Of a DNA stretch of 8,460 nt, positions 1-4,308 are shown in pieces. Position 1 is the first letter of the stretch, and each line of letters begins with the position of its first letter. The notes under the pieces were generated by a model. That model did not search any database, had not been told where the DNA came from, and saw only the letters and a program-made list of their open reading frames with translations. A program made the translations under genes and the position numbers. Source of the stretch: JBBQQK01 sp038216025. Lineage in GTDB: Bacteria > Patescibacteriota > UBA1384 > XYA2-FULL-43-10 > 1-14-0-10-43-13. The stretch is from contig JBBQQK010000050.1 of NCBI GenBank assembly GCA_038216025.1, positions 1-8,460 of the forward strand, written 5' to 3'.

Positions 1-1
1 A

Positions 2-76
2 ATTGTTGTCTACATTCGCCAAATTCAGCAGTGTAATGCCGTTAAGCGCGAAGAGTTTGTAGACAGGGTTACTTAA
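2..76 (+). CDS. nrdD: anaerobic ribonucleoside-triphosphate reductase, C-terminal end (partial)
   Basis: The reading frame is open from the left edge and ends at TAA. The 24 residues read IVVYIRQ...NAVKREEFVDR-VT, which I recognise as the extreme C-terminus of class III ribonucleotide reductase, a glycyl-radical enzyme that makes dNTPs without oxygen. In the family as I remember it this tail reads roughly VGY-x-RP-x-QQWN-x-GK-x-EEF-x-DR. Four typical residues look substituted here: G to V, P to Q, W to C and G to V. The catalytic core and the zinc-binding cysteines would lie outside the window. The activase gene nrdG follows 180 bp downstream, which is the usual order and supports the call. 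An in-frame ORF starts one codon after the stop, so the stop could be a substitution or sequence error. Identity is fairly sure, but the fragment is short. Confidence 0.65.
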   Translation: MVVYIRQIQQCNAVKREEFVDRVT

Positions 77-79
77 AAG

Positions 80-199
80 ATGAACAAAGCCCAAAAGACT
101 ATTAACGTAAAAGCGAAAGGTGAAAAGAAAGACGAACAAGACGTGGTAGAGGTATCGCCTGGTCAAACAGAGTTGATAGTAGAGCCTATCGCAGCGTAG
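80..199 (+). CDS. 39-aa ORF in frame with the nrdD stop; unknown or nrdD extension
   Basis: An ATG lies one codon after the nrdD TAA and in the same frame, and opens 39 codons ending in TAG. The product begins MNKAQKTINVKAKGEKK and ends IVEPIAA. The first half is very basic and the second half is acidic and hydrophobic. There is no recognisable domain, cysteine or membrane segment. No convincing Shine-Dalgarno precedes the ATG; only AAAAG is present. Two readings are possible. One is a tiny separate gene between nrdD and nrdG. The other is a C-terminal extension of NrdD cut off by a stop that differs from GAA (Glu) by one base. The strict frame continuity and missing ribosome site make me lean slightly to the second, without proof. 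Confidence 0.3.
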   Translation: MNKAQKTINVKAKGEKKDEQDVVEVSPGQTELIVEPIAA

Positions 200-255
200 T
201 TAAAGGGGTCATTCAAAAAACCAATCACTTTCTGAAATCAAAAAACAGATAAACT

Positions 256-1047
256 ATGAAAATTGCAGGAATTCAAAAATTTACAATGGTAGATTATCCC
301 GGAAAAGTAGCAGCCACGATCTTTACTCGTGGCTGCACTTTTCGTTGTGGCTTTTGCCACAATCCTGAGCTGGTTCTGCAAGAAGAATATATTCCACTTT
401 TAGACGAGAACGAAATCTTAAACTTTTTGCATACCCGTATCAACAAGCTGCAGGGGATTTGTATTACTGGCGGAGAACCGACCATGAATCCAGATCTTCC
501 GGAGTTTATCAAAGAGCTTAAGAAGATGAATTTTGCAATCAAGCTCGATACTAACGGCTCAATCCCGGATATGGTAGAAAAATTGATCGAAACAGGCGAC
601 ATAGATTACATCGCGATGGACATCAAATCACCATTAAATAAATATTTAATGGTGACAAATCTCAAATCCCAAATCTCAAATCCCAAATTTGATGTCATTT
701 CGAGCCATCCCGAGCCCACCGCTGGGTGGACCGAGGGAGGCGAGAAATCCTACCATATGCAAGAAGAAGTATTAAAAAATAATATTCAGCGAAGTATCAA
801 GCTTATCATGAATTCGGGCATCGACTACGAATTTCGTACCACTATCGTCAAACCGCTTCATGCTGTTGGGGACTTCAAGGGGATCGGCGATTTGATTAAA
901 GGAGCCAAGCGCTACTATCTACAAAATTTTGTGAGATCTAAGCATATCCAAAAACACAACGAATTTGAGGCGTTTAGCGATGAAGAGATTGAAAAGATGG
1001 TTAAAATTATGGAGCCATTTGTTCAGGTCGTTGAATTGAGATCATAA
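256..1047 (+). CDS. nrdG: anaerobic ribonucleotide reductase activating protein (radical SAM), with in-frame repeat insert
   Basis: This radical SAM activase generates the glycyl radical on NrdD, using a [4Fe-4S] cluster to cleave S-adenosylmethionine in the cytoplasm. The cluster motif is CTFRCGFC (C27, C31, C34), preceded by the family-typical DYPGKVAATIFTRGC and followed by HNPELV. TGGEPT (71-76) is the GGE motif that contacts SAM, and KLDTNG (97-101 region) is typical of the NrdG2-type subfamily (TIGR02495, as I recall). The protein has 263 residues, about 30 more than I expect. The surplus falls at residues 134-166, where the DNA is a tandem repeat plus a palindromic element read in frame; the conserved sequence resumes at IQRSIKLIMNSGIDYEFRTT. 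The insert lies after the DIKSPLNKY segment, probably in a surface loop, so activity may survive. The ATG has no clear Shine-Dalgarno. It follows nrdD, as is usual. Confidence 0.93.
   Translation: MKIAGIQKFTMVDYPGKVAATIFTRGCTFRCGFCHNPELVLQEEYIPLLDENEILNFLHTRINKLQGICITGGEPTMNPDLPEFIKELKKMNFAIKLDTNGSIPDMVEKLIETGDIDYIAMDIKSPLNKYLMVTNLKSQISNPKFDVISSHPEPTAGWTEGGEKSYHMQEEVLKNNIQRSIKLIMNSGIDYEFRTTIVKPLHAVGDFKGIGDLIKGAKRYYLQNFVRSKHIQKHNEFEAFSDEEIEKMVKIMEPFVQVVELRS
657..684 (+). repeat. 14-bp tandem repeat inside nrdG (two copies)
   Basis: AAATCTCAAATCCC occurs twice back to back, and a third partial copy (AAAT) follows at 685-688. It encodes the NLKSQISNPK stretch of NrdG. Short runs of this AAATCTC/AAATCCC type are, in my experience, frequent intergenic filler in Patescibacteria and some other environmental genomes and sometimes invade reading frames; that part is recalled knowledge, not computed. 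The tandem directly abuts the palindromic element to its right, which suggests the two arrived or expanded together. The 14-bp unit is not a multiple of three, so the reading frame depends on the whole insert having the right length. Confidence 0.8.
693..750 (+). repeat. REP-like imperfect palindromic element inside nrdG
   Basis: The element begins GTCATTTCGAG and ends GGCGAGAAATCC. The outer ATTTC/GAAAT and inner arms are complementary with mismatches, around a central CCACC-GCTG-GGTGG hairpin (about 716-729). Elements with the same outer signature, GTCATTTCGAG...GAGAAATC, are widespread dispersed repeats in several bacterial groups, normally between genes; this is recalled, not searched. 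Here it is read through in frame and encodes HPEPTAGWTEGGEK. Its higher GC content and Gly/Pro/Glu-rich translation differ from the rest of nrdG. I am confident of the palindrome and less so of the family name. Confidence 0.7.
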
Positions 1048-1067
1048 TCATCGATTTCCTCTAACTC

Positions 1068-1085
1068 CCCCTCAAAGTAGAGGGG
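1068..1085 (+). other. short hairpin downstream of nrdG
   Basis: CCCCTC-AAAGTA-GAGGGG forms a perfect 6-bp GC-rich stem with a 6-nt loop, 20 nt after the nrdG stop. The following bases (TAACATTCAAAAATTT) do not contain a T-run directly after the stem, so it is a poor intrinsic terminator. It could be a weak terminator, a mRNA 3' end stabiliser, or one copy of a short dispersed CCCC/GGGG palindrome. The remaining bases up to 1140 show nothing recognisable. Confidence 0.35.
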
Positions 1086-1149
1086 TAACATTCAAAAATT
1101 TAGCTATAAACAAAGCGTAATATTACAGCCCAGACTTTCTTATAAATTA

Positions 1150-1186
1150 TAAATTTAAAGGCCGGTTCCAGGGTTGGAACCGGCCT
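1150..1186 (-). terminator. intrinsic terminator of the 1837-1210 minus-strand unit
   Basis: AGGCCGGTTCCA (1159-1170) and TGGAACCGGCCT (1175-1186) form a perfect 12-bp stem with the loop GGGT. Read on the minus strand it starts 23 nt after the TAG of the 107-aa gene and is followed by TTTAAATTTATAATTTATA, an adequate U-rich tail. On the plus strand the tail is AATTGCGAG, so it favours the minus strand. Confidence 0.85.
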
Positions 1187-1209
1187 AATTGCGAGTGCAT
1201 ATAGCAGCT

Positions 1210-1533
1210 CTAGGGTATTGTCACAGTGGCGGTGTAGATAAGTGGGTTGTCTACTTCTCCCTGCAGGTCAAACGAGAAATGCCAACCGGTTTCCCTGGTG
1301 TGGAAAACATTAGTTATACTGACCCCGTTATCAGCATGTGACCTAAACTTCAGGCAAGTCCAGTTCTCGTCTGTTAAGTATTCTGTGACCGTAACCTTGA
1401 AGTCCATTGCTGGAAGATAAATAGGGCTGATCATACTGTGAGTTTCAACCCGCAATGCGGCACCGATTATCATTTCTGGTAGGCCGACCTCTTTCAATCG
1501 CCTAGGCCACTCTGATTCATGCAGACATCCCAT
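1210..1533 (-). CDS. 107-aa protein of unknown function
   Basis: I do not recognise this protein. It starts MGCLHESEWPRRLKEVGLPE and ends IYTATVTIP*. After a short charged N-terminal helix-like stretch the sequence alternates hydrophobic and polar residues (DFKVTVTEYL, WTCLKFRSH, GWHFSFDLQG, YTATVTI), which suggests a small beta-rich fold. It has two cysteines (C3, C60), no signal peptide and no membrane segment. The start is well supported: AGGAGGTGAG is centred 6 nt before the ATG. It is the second gene of a two-gene minus-strand unit, 46 bp behind the 85-aa gene and followed by a 12-bp terminator hairpin. Its GC content is visibly higher than that of the plus-strand neighbours. It is real as a gene, given ribosome site, operon and terminator; its function is open. 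Confidence 0.8.
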   Translation of the reverse strand: MGCLHESEWPRRLKEVGLPEMIIGAALRVETHSMISPIYLPAMDFKVTVTEYLTDENWTCLKFRSHADNGVSITNVFHTRETGWHFSFDLQGEVDNPLIYTATVTIP

Positions 1534-1535
1534 TT

Positions 1536-1545
1536 CTCACCTCCT
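1536..1545 (-). promoter_or_regulatory. strong Shine-Dalgarno site for the 107-aa gene
   Basis: On the minus strand this reads AGGAGGTGAG; the AGGAGG core is separated from the ATG (1533-1531) by 6 nt. It is nearly full complementarity to the 16S 3' end, which is unusual in this window, where several plus-strand genes (nrdG, the DUF156 gene) have no visible site. Confidence 0.85.
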
Positions 1546-1579
1546 AACTTATCGAAATAGGTGCCATTAACCTTGGTGA

Positions 1580-1837
1580 CTAGGCATCAGGCGCTTTCAT
1601 GAGGTCCAATCTGGAGCCATGTAACTCCATTTTGTCGATGCCCTCCATTAACCCGTCTGCATCATCGGTTACGATCACTACGGCATCTCCTCTGGAGACA
1701 ATTTCCCCTAGGATCGTCCAAGTGAGCACTTCTGCCTTCAGGATCTTATCTTTTGGGATGCCGGAAAGGACATCTGTCCTAAGTGCATCACTGCTGTAGC
1801 TCCCTCCTGGAATTCCAACGATAAAGTATTTCGACAT
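1580..1837 (-). CDS. 85-aa protein of unknown function
   Basis: I do not recognise this protein. It begins MSKYFIVGIPGGSYSS; the hydrophobic strand followed by GIPGGS looks like the start of a Rossmann-like or other alpha/beta nucleotide-binding fold, but there is no complete P-loop. A second strand, GDAVVIVTDDADG, is followed by a helix and an acidic C-terminus, so a small alpha/beta fold is plausible. There are no cysteines and no membrane segment. I choose the ATG at 1837 over the upstream in-frame GTG at 1846, because GAGAGGTG, the ribosome site, includes that GTG and lies 6 nt before the ATG. It is the first gene of a minus-strand pair, with the 107-aa gene 46 bp downstream and a candidate promoter about 50-80 bp upstream. 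Confidence 0.75.
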   Translation of the reverse strand: MSKYFIVGIPGGSYSSDALRTDVLSGIPKDKILKAEVLTWTILGEIVSRGDAVVIVTDDADGLMEGIDKMELHGSRLDLMKAPDA

Positions 1838-1879
1838 TTTGTTCACCTCTCATTGATCTGGTTGGTTGACTACACTTTA

Positions 1880-1916
1880 CAGCAAATTACAGGTTGCTGC
1901 AAAATTATTTTGCCAA
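1880..1916 (-). promoter_or_regulatory. candidate promoter and dyad operator for the minus-strand pair
   Basis: On the minus strand TTGGCA (1916-1911) and TGTAAT (1891-1886) match the -35 and -10 consensus at five of six positions each, but the spacer is 19 nt, longer than ideal. An alternative is TTGCAG (1902-1897), 17 nt, TAAAGT (1879-1874), with poorer matches. CAGCAA (1880-1885) and TTGCTG (1894-1899) form a perfect 6-bp inverted repeat with an 8-nt spacer that brackets the -10 hexamer, as a repressor operator would. It is supported by position only. Confidence 0.35.
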
Positions 1917-2050
1917 AACCATTAGCTCCTAAGTCGATAAAATGATAAATTGAATTTATGCATTGGATTTGAATAAAAGGGATAGTTGTCTTATTGATTT
2001 AAATTCTGATGATTTTACTTCAATAAAAAGCGATATAAGGAGCATTTATA

Positions 2051-2373
2051 ATGAAAACGCTTAAATTTGAATCTCATTTGGCTGACATGATTTTAGCTGG
2101 CGCTAAAAGATCAACTTGGCGGATGTTTGATGATAAAGATTTGCAAACAGGCGACATTGTTGAATTATGGCGCAGATCTCCCTTGGAACCAATCGGACAA
2201 GCAGAATTAACATTGGTTTACGAAAAGGCCATCAAAGAAATTGCCAAAGAAGATTACGATGGCCATGAAACCTATTTGGCAAAGAGGAGATAGTGCAGAC
2301 TTTCAGAAAATATTACGGCGAAAAGGTTATTGAAGATTCAATGATGAAATTTATTCATTTCAAATTACTTTAA
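2051..2373 (+). pseudogene. ASCH-domain protein, split by a -1 frameshift near 2278-2290
   Basis: ASCH domains are small beta-barrel folds thought to bind RNA or nucleosides; some members deaminate or hydrolyse modified cytidines. The first frame gives MKTLKFESHLADMILAGAKR-STWRMFDDKDLQTGD...YDGHE, matching the usual start of the family, and runs into TAG at 2291. The frame one base back continues without a break from about 2281 to TAA at 2371-2373 as KEEIVQTFRKYYGEKV...MKFIHFKLL, which is the expected C-terminal part (helix, YYG turn, final strand). Joined, it would be about 107 residues, the normal length. The change equals loss of one base. No classic slippery heptamer is present, so a mutation or a sequence error is more likely than programmed shifting. 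AAGGAG 8 nt before the ATG is a good ribosome site. The gene stands alone. Confidence 0.75.
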
Positions 2374-2410
2374 TGAAAATATTCTACTAGGTTGTGAAAG
2401 AATGCCATAA

Positions 2411-2445
2411 CAAAAAGCAAGGCCGCGAACCTGATGGTTCGCGGC
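2411..2445 (-). terminator. intrinsic terminator of the 139-aa minus-strand gene
   Basis: GCCGCGAACC (2422-2431) and GGTTCGCGGC (2436-2445) pair perfectly over 10 bp around TGAT. On the minus strand the hairpin lies 15 nt after the TAA of the 139-aa gene and is followed by CTTGCTTTTTG, which gives a U-rich tail. It also separates that gene from the convergent ASCH gene. Confidence 0.8.
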
Positions 2446-2460
2446 GGCGTGCAGTTGGCG

Positions 2461-2880
2461 TTAGCCCTCGTTGGGCCTTATTGCTTGTATAAGATCAAGT
2501 TCTTTTGCGATACCGATGAATAGTCCAGCGTAGCCTTTAGGTATAGTGAATTCCCCCCCAAAGTGATATGGCCGCTCCTGGCCGCCTTTCCAGGCAATAG
2601 TAACATGACCGGTTTCCAGAGCAGCTGTTGCTTGCGTTTCGTTTGCAAAGATTGTGTAGCTCATGTTAACAGTCTTTTTACCGGTTTTTATTCTAACCAG
2701 GTTGTCGAAAACCAAGTTGGCGGGATTGGTAACTCCTGTCATATAAAGTTCAAGAACAAGTGTGTTACCTTTGGTAATACCGGCGATCGCATTCTCCACC
2801 AGGACAATGTATCCCTGGTTTAGGATCGATTCGTCTGAAAATATTATCCTCCGAATTTCAGGTCCTTTTTGTTCTTCCAC
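2461..2880 (-). CDS. 139-aa protein of unknown function
   Basis: I do not recognise this protein. It reads MEEQKGPEIRRIIFSDES at the N-terminus, followed by a series of alternating hydrophobic stretches (GYIVLVENAI, NTLVLELYMTG, NLVFDNLVRI, VNMSYTIF, HVTIAWKG, GEFTIPKGYAGLFIGI) that look like a beta-sandwich or small beta-barrel. There are no cysteines, no signal peptide and no convincing membrane helix. The start is GTG, decided by AGGAGG located 8 nt upstream; no ATG is near. The gene is monocistronic: a 10-bp terminator hairpin follows, and the divergent NUDIX gene lies 125 bp upstream. The strong ribosome site and isolated-unit layout resemble the other minus-strand orphan genes of this window, but I see no clear sequence similarity between them. 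Confidence 0.8.
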   Translation of the reverse strand: MEEQKGPEIRRIIFSDESILNQGYIVLVENAIAGITKGNTLVLELYMTGVTNPANLVFDNLVRIKTGKKTVNMSYTIFANETQATAALETGHVTIAWKGGQERPYHFGGEFTIPKGYAGLFIGIAKELDLIQAIRPNEG

Positions 2881-2888
2881 GACTAATA

Positions 2889-2894
2889 CCTCCT
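2889..2894 (-). promoter_or_regulatory. Shine-Dalgarno site that fixes a GTG start
   Basis: The minus strand reads AGGAGG, then 8 nt (TATTAGTC), then GTG GAA GAA. No alternative ATG or TTG lies at a usable distance, so the site decides the GTG start of the 139-aa gene. Confidence 0.8.
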
Positions 2895-2916
2895 GACCTT
2901 CATGGGATCTGTCTAA

Positions 2917-2945
2917 GGTATATCATTTTTCTTTAATTTATGAAA
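2917..2945 (-). promoter_or_regulatory. candidate promoter of the 139-aa gene
   Basis: On the minus strand TTTCAT (2945-2940), a 17-nt spacer and TATACC (2922-2917) form a weak promoter with an extended -10 (TG one base before the hexamer). It sits back to back with the NUDIX promoter in the divergent intergenic region. The -35 match is poor, so this is tentative. Confidence 0.3.
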
Positions 2946-2958
2946 GTCATTTGATATC

Positions 2959-2988
2959 TTTACGATTAAGGCTTATTATTTCTATATA
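2959..2988 (+). promoter_or_regulatory. candidate promoter of the NUDIX gene
   Basis: TTTACG (2959-2964), an 18-nt spacer and TATATA (2983-2988); shifted by one base, TTACGA with a 17-nt spacer fits equally. A start site near 2995 would leave a leader of only about 10 nt that still contains the AAGGAG ribosome site at 2996-3001, 3 nt before the ATG. Confidence 0.4.
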
Positions 2989-3004
2989 AACGAAAAAGGA
3001 GAAA

Positions 3005-3460
3005 ATGAGCGAAATAAACGTTAAAGTGGGTTTGGGTGTGATGGTCTTGAAGGAAGGCAAAGTTCTTTTAGGAAAAAGACATGAAGAGGCCGAAAAGGCT
3101 GACTCTGAAATGCACGGGGAAGGTACATGGACAATGCCGGGCGGAAAGATGCATTTTGGCGAAACGCCTGAAGAGGGAATCTATCGTGAGACGCTTGAAG
3201 AAACCGGCATGAAAATTGACAAAGACAAATTAAAGTTGATTAGTCTTGCCAACGACATGATTCCGGACGCTCACTTTATAACTTTAGGCTTTTTGTGCCA
3301 AGATTTCGAAGGAGAGCCAAAAGTGATGGAGCCGGATGAAATCACCGATTGGCAATGGTTTGAGCTTGATATTATACCAAAAAATATCTTTCCACCAAGC
3401 TTAGAAGTCCTAGAGCATTATAAAATTGGCTCTATTTATCAATACTCATCTTTCAATTAG
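3005..3460 (+). CDS. NUDIX hydrolase (MutT/NUDT15-like)
   Basis: The protein hydrolyses a nucleoside diphosphate linked to another group, probably a (modified) nucleotide triphosphate, with Mg2+; the true substrate cannot be read from sequence. The Nudix box GX5EX7REXXEEXG is complete: G47, E53, R61-E62, E65-E66 and G68. Upstream lie the typical first strand (VGLGVMVLKEGKVLLGKRH) and TWTMPGGK; downstream is the EPDEITDWQWFELD segment, often followed by a hydrophobic helix as here. The LLGKR...MPGGK...FGET spacing, and the length of 151 residues, resemble the NUDT15-like branch of small cytosolic hydrolases. The AAGGAG site is 3 nt from the ATG, rather close but usable. It is monocistronic as far as I can see: divergent from the 139-aa gene and 323 bp before the next gene. 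Confidence 0.92.
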   Translation: MSEINVKVGLGVMVLKEGKVLLGKRHEEAEKADSEMHGEGTWTMPGGKMHFGETPEEGIYRETLEETGMKIDKDKLKLISLANDMIPDAHFITLGFLCQDFEGEPKVMEPDEITDWQWFELDIIPKNIFPPSLEVLEHYKIGSIYQYSSFN

Positions 3461-3644
3461 GAGCTTTGGCTACTTGCTATTTATTTGCAAAGATGATACA
3501 TTTTACTTAAGTATTTTTAGAGTTATTGAATGAATCGGTTATCAAATTTAATTAGTTCAGCAGTTGCTTCCTCGCCTACTTTTGGCTTAGAAATTACTGC
3601 TAAAAGAATTCTTCATAATAACATTTTGAGCTATTTTAATATTT

Positions 3645-3673
3645 TATCACTTTCTAGAGAAGTGGTAATTTTT
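3645..3673 (+). terminator. weak hairpin with T-run, possible terminator
   Basis: TATCACTT (3645-3652) pairs with AAGTGGTA (3660-3667) over 8 bp with one G-T wobble and a 7-nt loop, followed by ATTTTT. The stem is AT-rich and lies 185 bp after the NUDIX stop, so it may end read-through from that gene or be chance. Confidence 0.3.
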
Positions 3674-3726
3674 AAATAAAGTTATTTCTGTGACCCTAGG
3701 CACACTGTCATGGTCGGATAGATGCG

Positions 3727-3754
3727 CTTAGAGTAAATAGAAGTAAGTTATAAT
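3727..3754 (+). promoter_or_regulatory. promoter of the RRM gene
   Basis: The consensus -10 TATAAT is at 3749-3754; CTTAGA (3727-3732) with a 16-nt spacer is the best, weak, -35. The start site would be near 3761. ATCCC (3753-3757) and GGGAT (3764-3768) can pair around the start, and AAAGG lies 5 nt before the ATG, so the leader is only about 20 nt. Confidence 0.5.
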
Positions 3755-3783
3755 CCCTTTATCGGGATGCACGAAAGGTAAGT

Positions 3784-4077
3784 ATGGACCAAGATGAAAC
3801 AACAGACGTTCAAGAGGAAGCCGTTGCAGATGCACGACTTTTTGTTGGCGGATTGGCATGGGCAGCAACAGACGAGGACCTAAAACAGGCTTTTGAGCCT
3901 TACGGTACAGTAGTTAGTTGCGCTGTTATTACTAATAAAGAAACCGGACGATCAAAAGGTTTTGGTTTCGTTGAGTTCGAAACAGTTGACGAGGCTTCAA
4001 AAGCCAAGGAAGCTTTAGACGGGCAAGACATTGCCGGTAGACCAGTAAAAATCGATTTTGCTAGACCAAGACGATAA
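3784..4077 (+). CDS. RNA-binding protein with a single RRM domain
   Basis: A single RNA recognition motif fills residues 17-95. RNP2 is LFVGGL (19-24) and RNP1 is KGFGFVEF (58-65), with the aromatic residues F20, F60 and F62 that stack on RNA bases all present. The strand order (RLFVGGL, then helix EDLKQAFEPYG, SCAVITNKETGRSKGFGFVEF, helix ASKAKEALDG, RPVKIDFARPRR) matches the canonical fold. The N-terminal 16 residues are acidic, and the short C-terminus is basic; there is no Gly-rich tail like that of cyanobacterial cold-induced Rbp proteins. A role as a cytoplasmic RNA chaperone or mRNA-binding protein is inferred. The gene is monocistronic, with its own TATAAT promoter and a 14-bp terminator, so it is probably well expressed and independently controlled. 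Confidence 0.95.
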   Translation: MDQDETTDVQEEAVADARLFVGGLAWAATDEDLKQAFEPYGTVVSCAVITNKETGRSKGFGFVEFETVDEASKAKEALDGQDIAGRPVKIDFARPRR

Positions 4078-4096
4078 ATAACTGACTCAATATAGT

Positions 4097-4134
4097 ATAA
4101 AAATACCCCCTCGGTAACTTGGGGGTATTTTTAT
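4097..4134 (+). terminator. intrinsic terminator of the RRM gene
   Basis: ATAAAAATACCCCC (4097-4110) and GGGGGTATTTTTAT (4121-4134) pair perfectly over 14 bp with the 10-nt loop TCGGTAACTT. The A-rich and T-rich ends make it functional on both strands, but only the plus-strand RRM gene (20 nt upstream) clearly uses it. Confidence 0.9.
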
Positions 4135-4144
4135 TATTGCTATT

Positions 4145-4245
4145 TTATCCCCAGAAAGTTGAGTTATCCACTTCATAAATATACCGGTAGGGGGTATATT
4201 GTGGAAAGGGCGGGGTATAGTTGTGGATTGGCAATGTTGTCCACA
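4145..4245. promoter_or_regulatory. cluster of five DnaA-box-like motifs
   Basis: Compared with TTATCCACA: TTATCCCCA at 4145-4153 (8/9), TTATCCACT at 4164-4172 (8/9), TTGTCCACA at 4237-4245 (8/9), and on the minus strand CTTTCCACA at 4200-4208 (7/9) and CAATCCACA at 4222-4230 (7/9). Five such near-matches in about 100 bp of intergenic DNA is notable. It could be a DnaA-regulated promoter, a DnaA-titration site, or part of an origin; dnaA and dnaN are not in the window, and no clear AT-rich unwinding repeats are present, so an origin is not established. A perfect 10-bp palindrome CGATTAATCG follows at 4291-4300. Confidence 0.4.
4172..4200 (+). promoter_or_regulatory. promoter with CsoR-type operator in the spacer
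   Basis: AATATACC (4178-4185) and GGTATATT (4193-4200) form a perfect 8-bp inverted repeat around GGTAGGG. The G-rich centre flanked by TATACC/GGTATA resembles the TACCC...GGGTA operators of CsoR/RcnR-family repressors. TTCATA (4172-4177), a 17-nt spacer and TATATT (4195-4200) give a possible -35/-10 pair, so the dyad would exactly fill the spacer and -10. The next gene encodes a member of this repressor family, which suggests autorepression. A related half-site, GGGGTATA, recurs at 4212-4219. Confidence 0.55.
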
Positions 4246-4308
4246 GTTTCCCTTCTAAACAGTGAAAATTGTCAGAAGTTTGGCATTTAACGATTAATCG
4301 CTCAAATA

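Larger units (their letters stand above)
3461..3783 (+). other. gene-poor intergenic region before the RRM gene
   Basis: This 323-bp AT-rich stretch holds no convincing gene. It contains a 49-codon ATG ORF (3530-3679) without a ribosome site, a weak hairpin followed by T5 at 3645-3673, and the promoter and leader of the RRM gene (3727-3783). I see no tRNA, riboswitch or repeat in the rest. Confidence 0.6.

Noticed and set aside
294..602. 102-codon minus-strand ORF
   Set aside because: Exact shadow of the radical SAM core of nrdG.
657..750. CRISPR array or tRNA/ncRNA explanation for the repeat block in nrdG
   Set aside because: Only two 14-bp copies with no spacers, and the palindrome is read through as protein with no tRNA or ncRNA fold.
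1599..1799. 66-codon plus-strand ORF
   Set aside because: Shadow of the 85-aa minus-strand gene, which has the ribosome site and terminator context.
1580..1846. GTG at 1846 as the start of the 85-aa gene
   Set aside because: The GTG is part of the GAGAGGTG ribosome site that serves the ATG at 1837.
2563..2823. 86-codon plus-strand ORF
   Set aside because: Shadow of the 139-aa minus-strand gene; no ribosome site.
3530..3679. 49-codon ATG ORF on the plus strand between the NUDIX and RRM genes
   Set aside because: No ribosome site, no recognisable features, AT-rich, and it overlaps a weak hairpin; more likely chance or remnant sequence.
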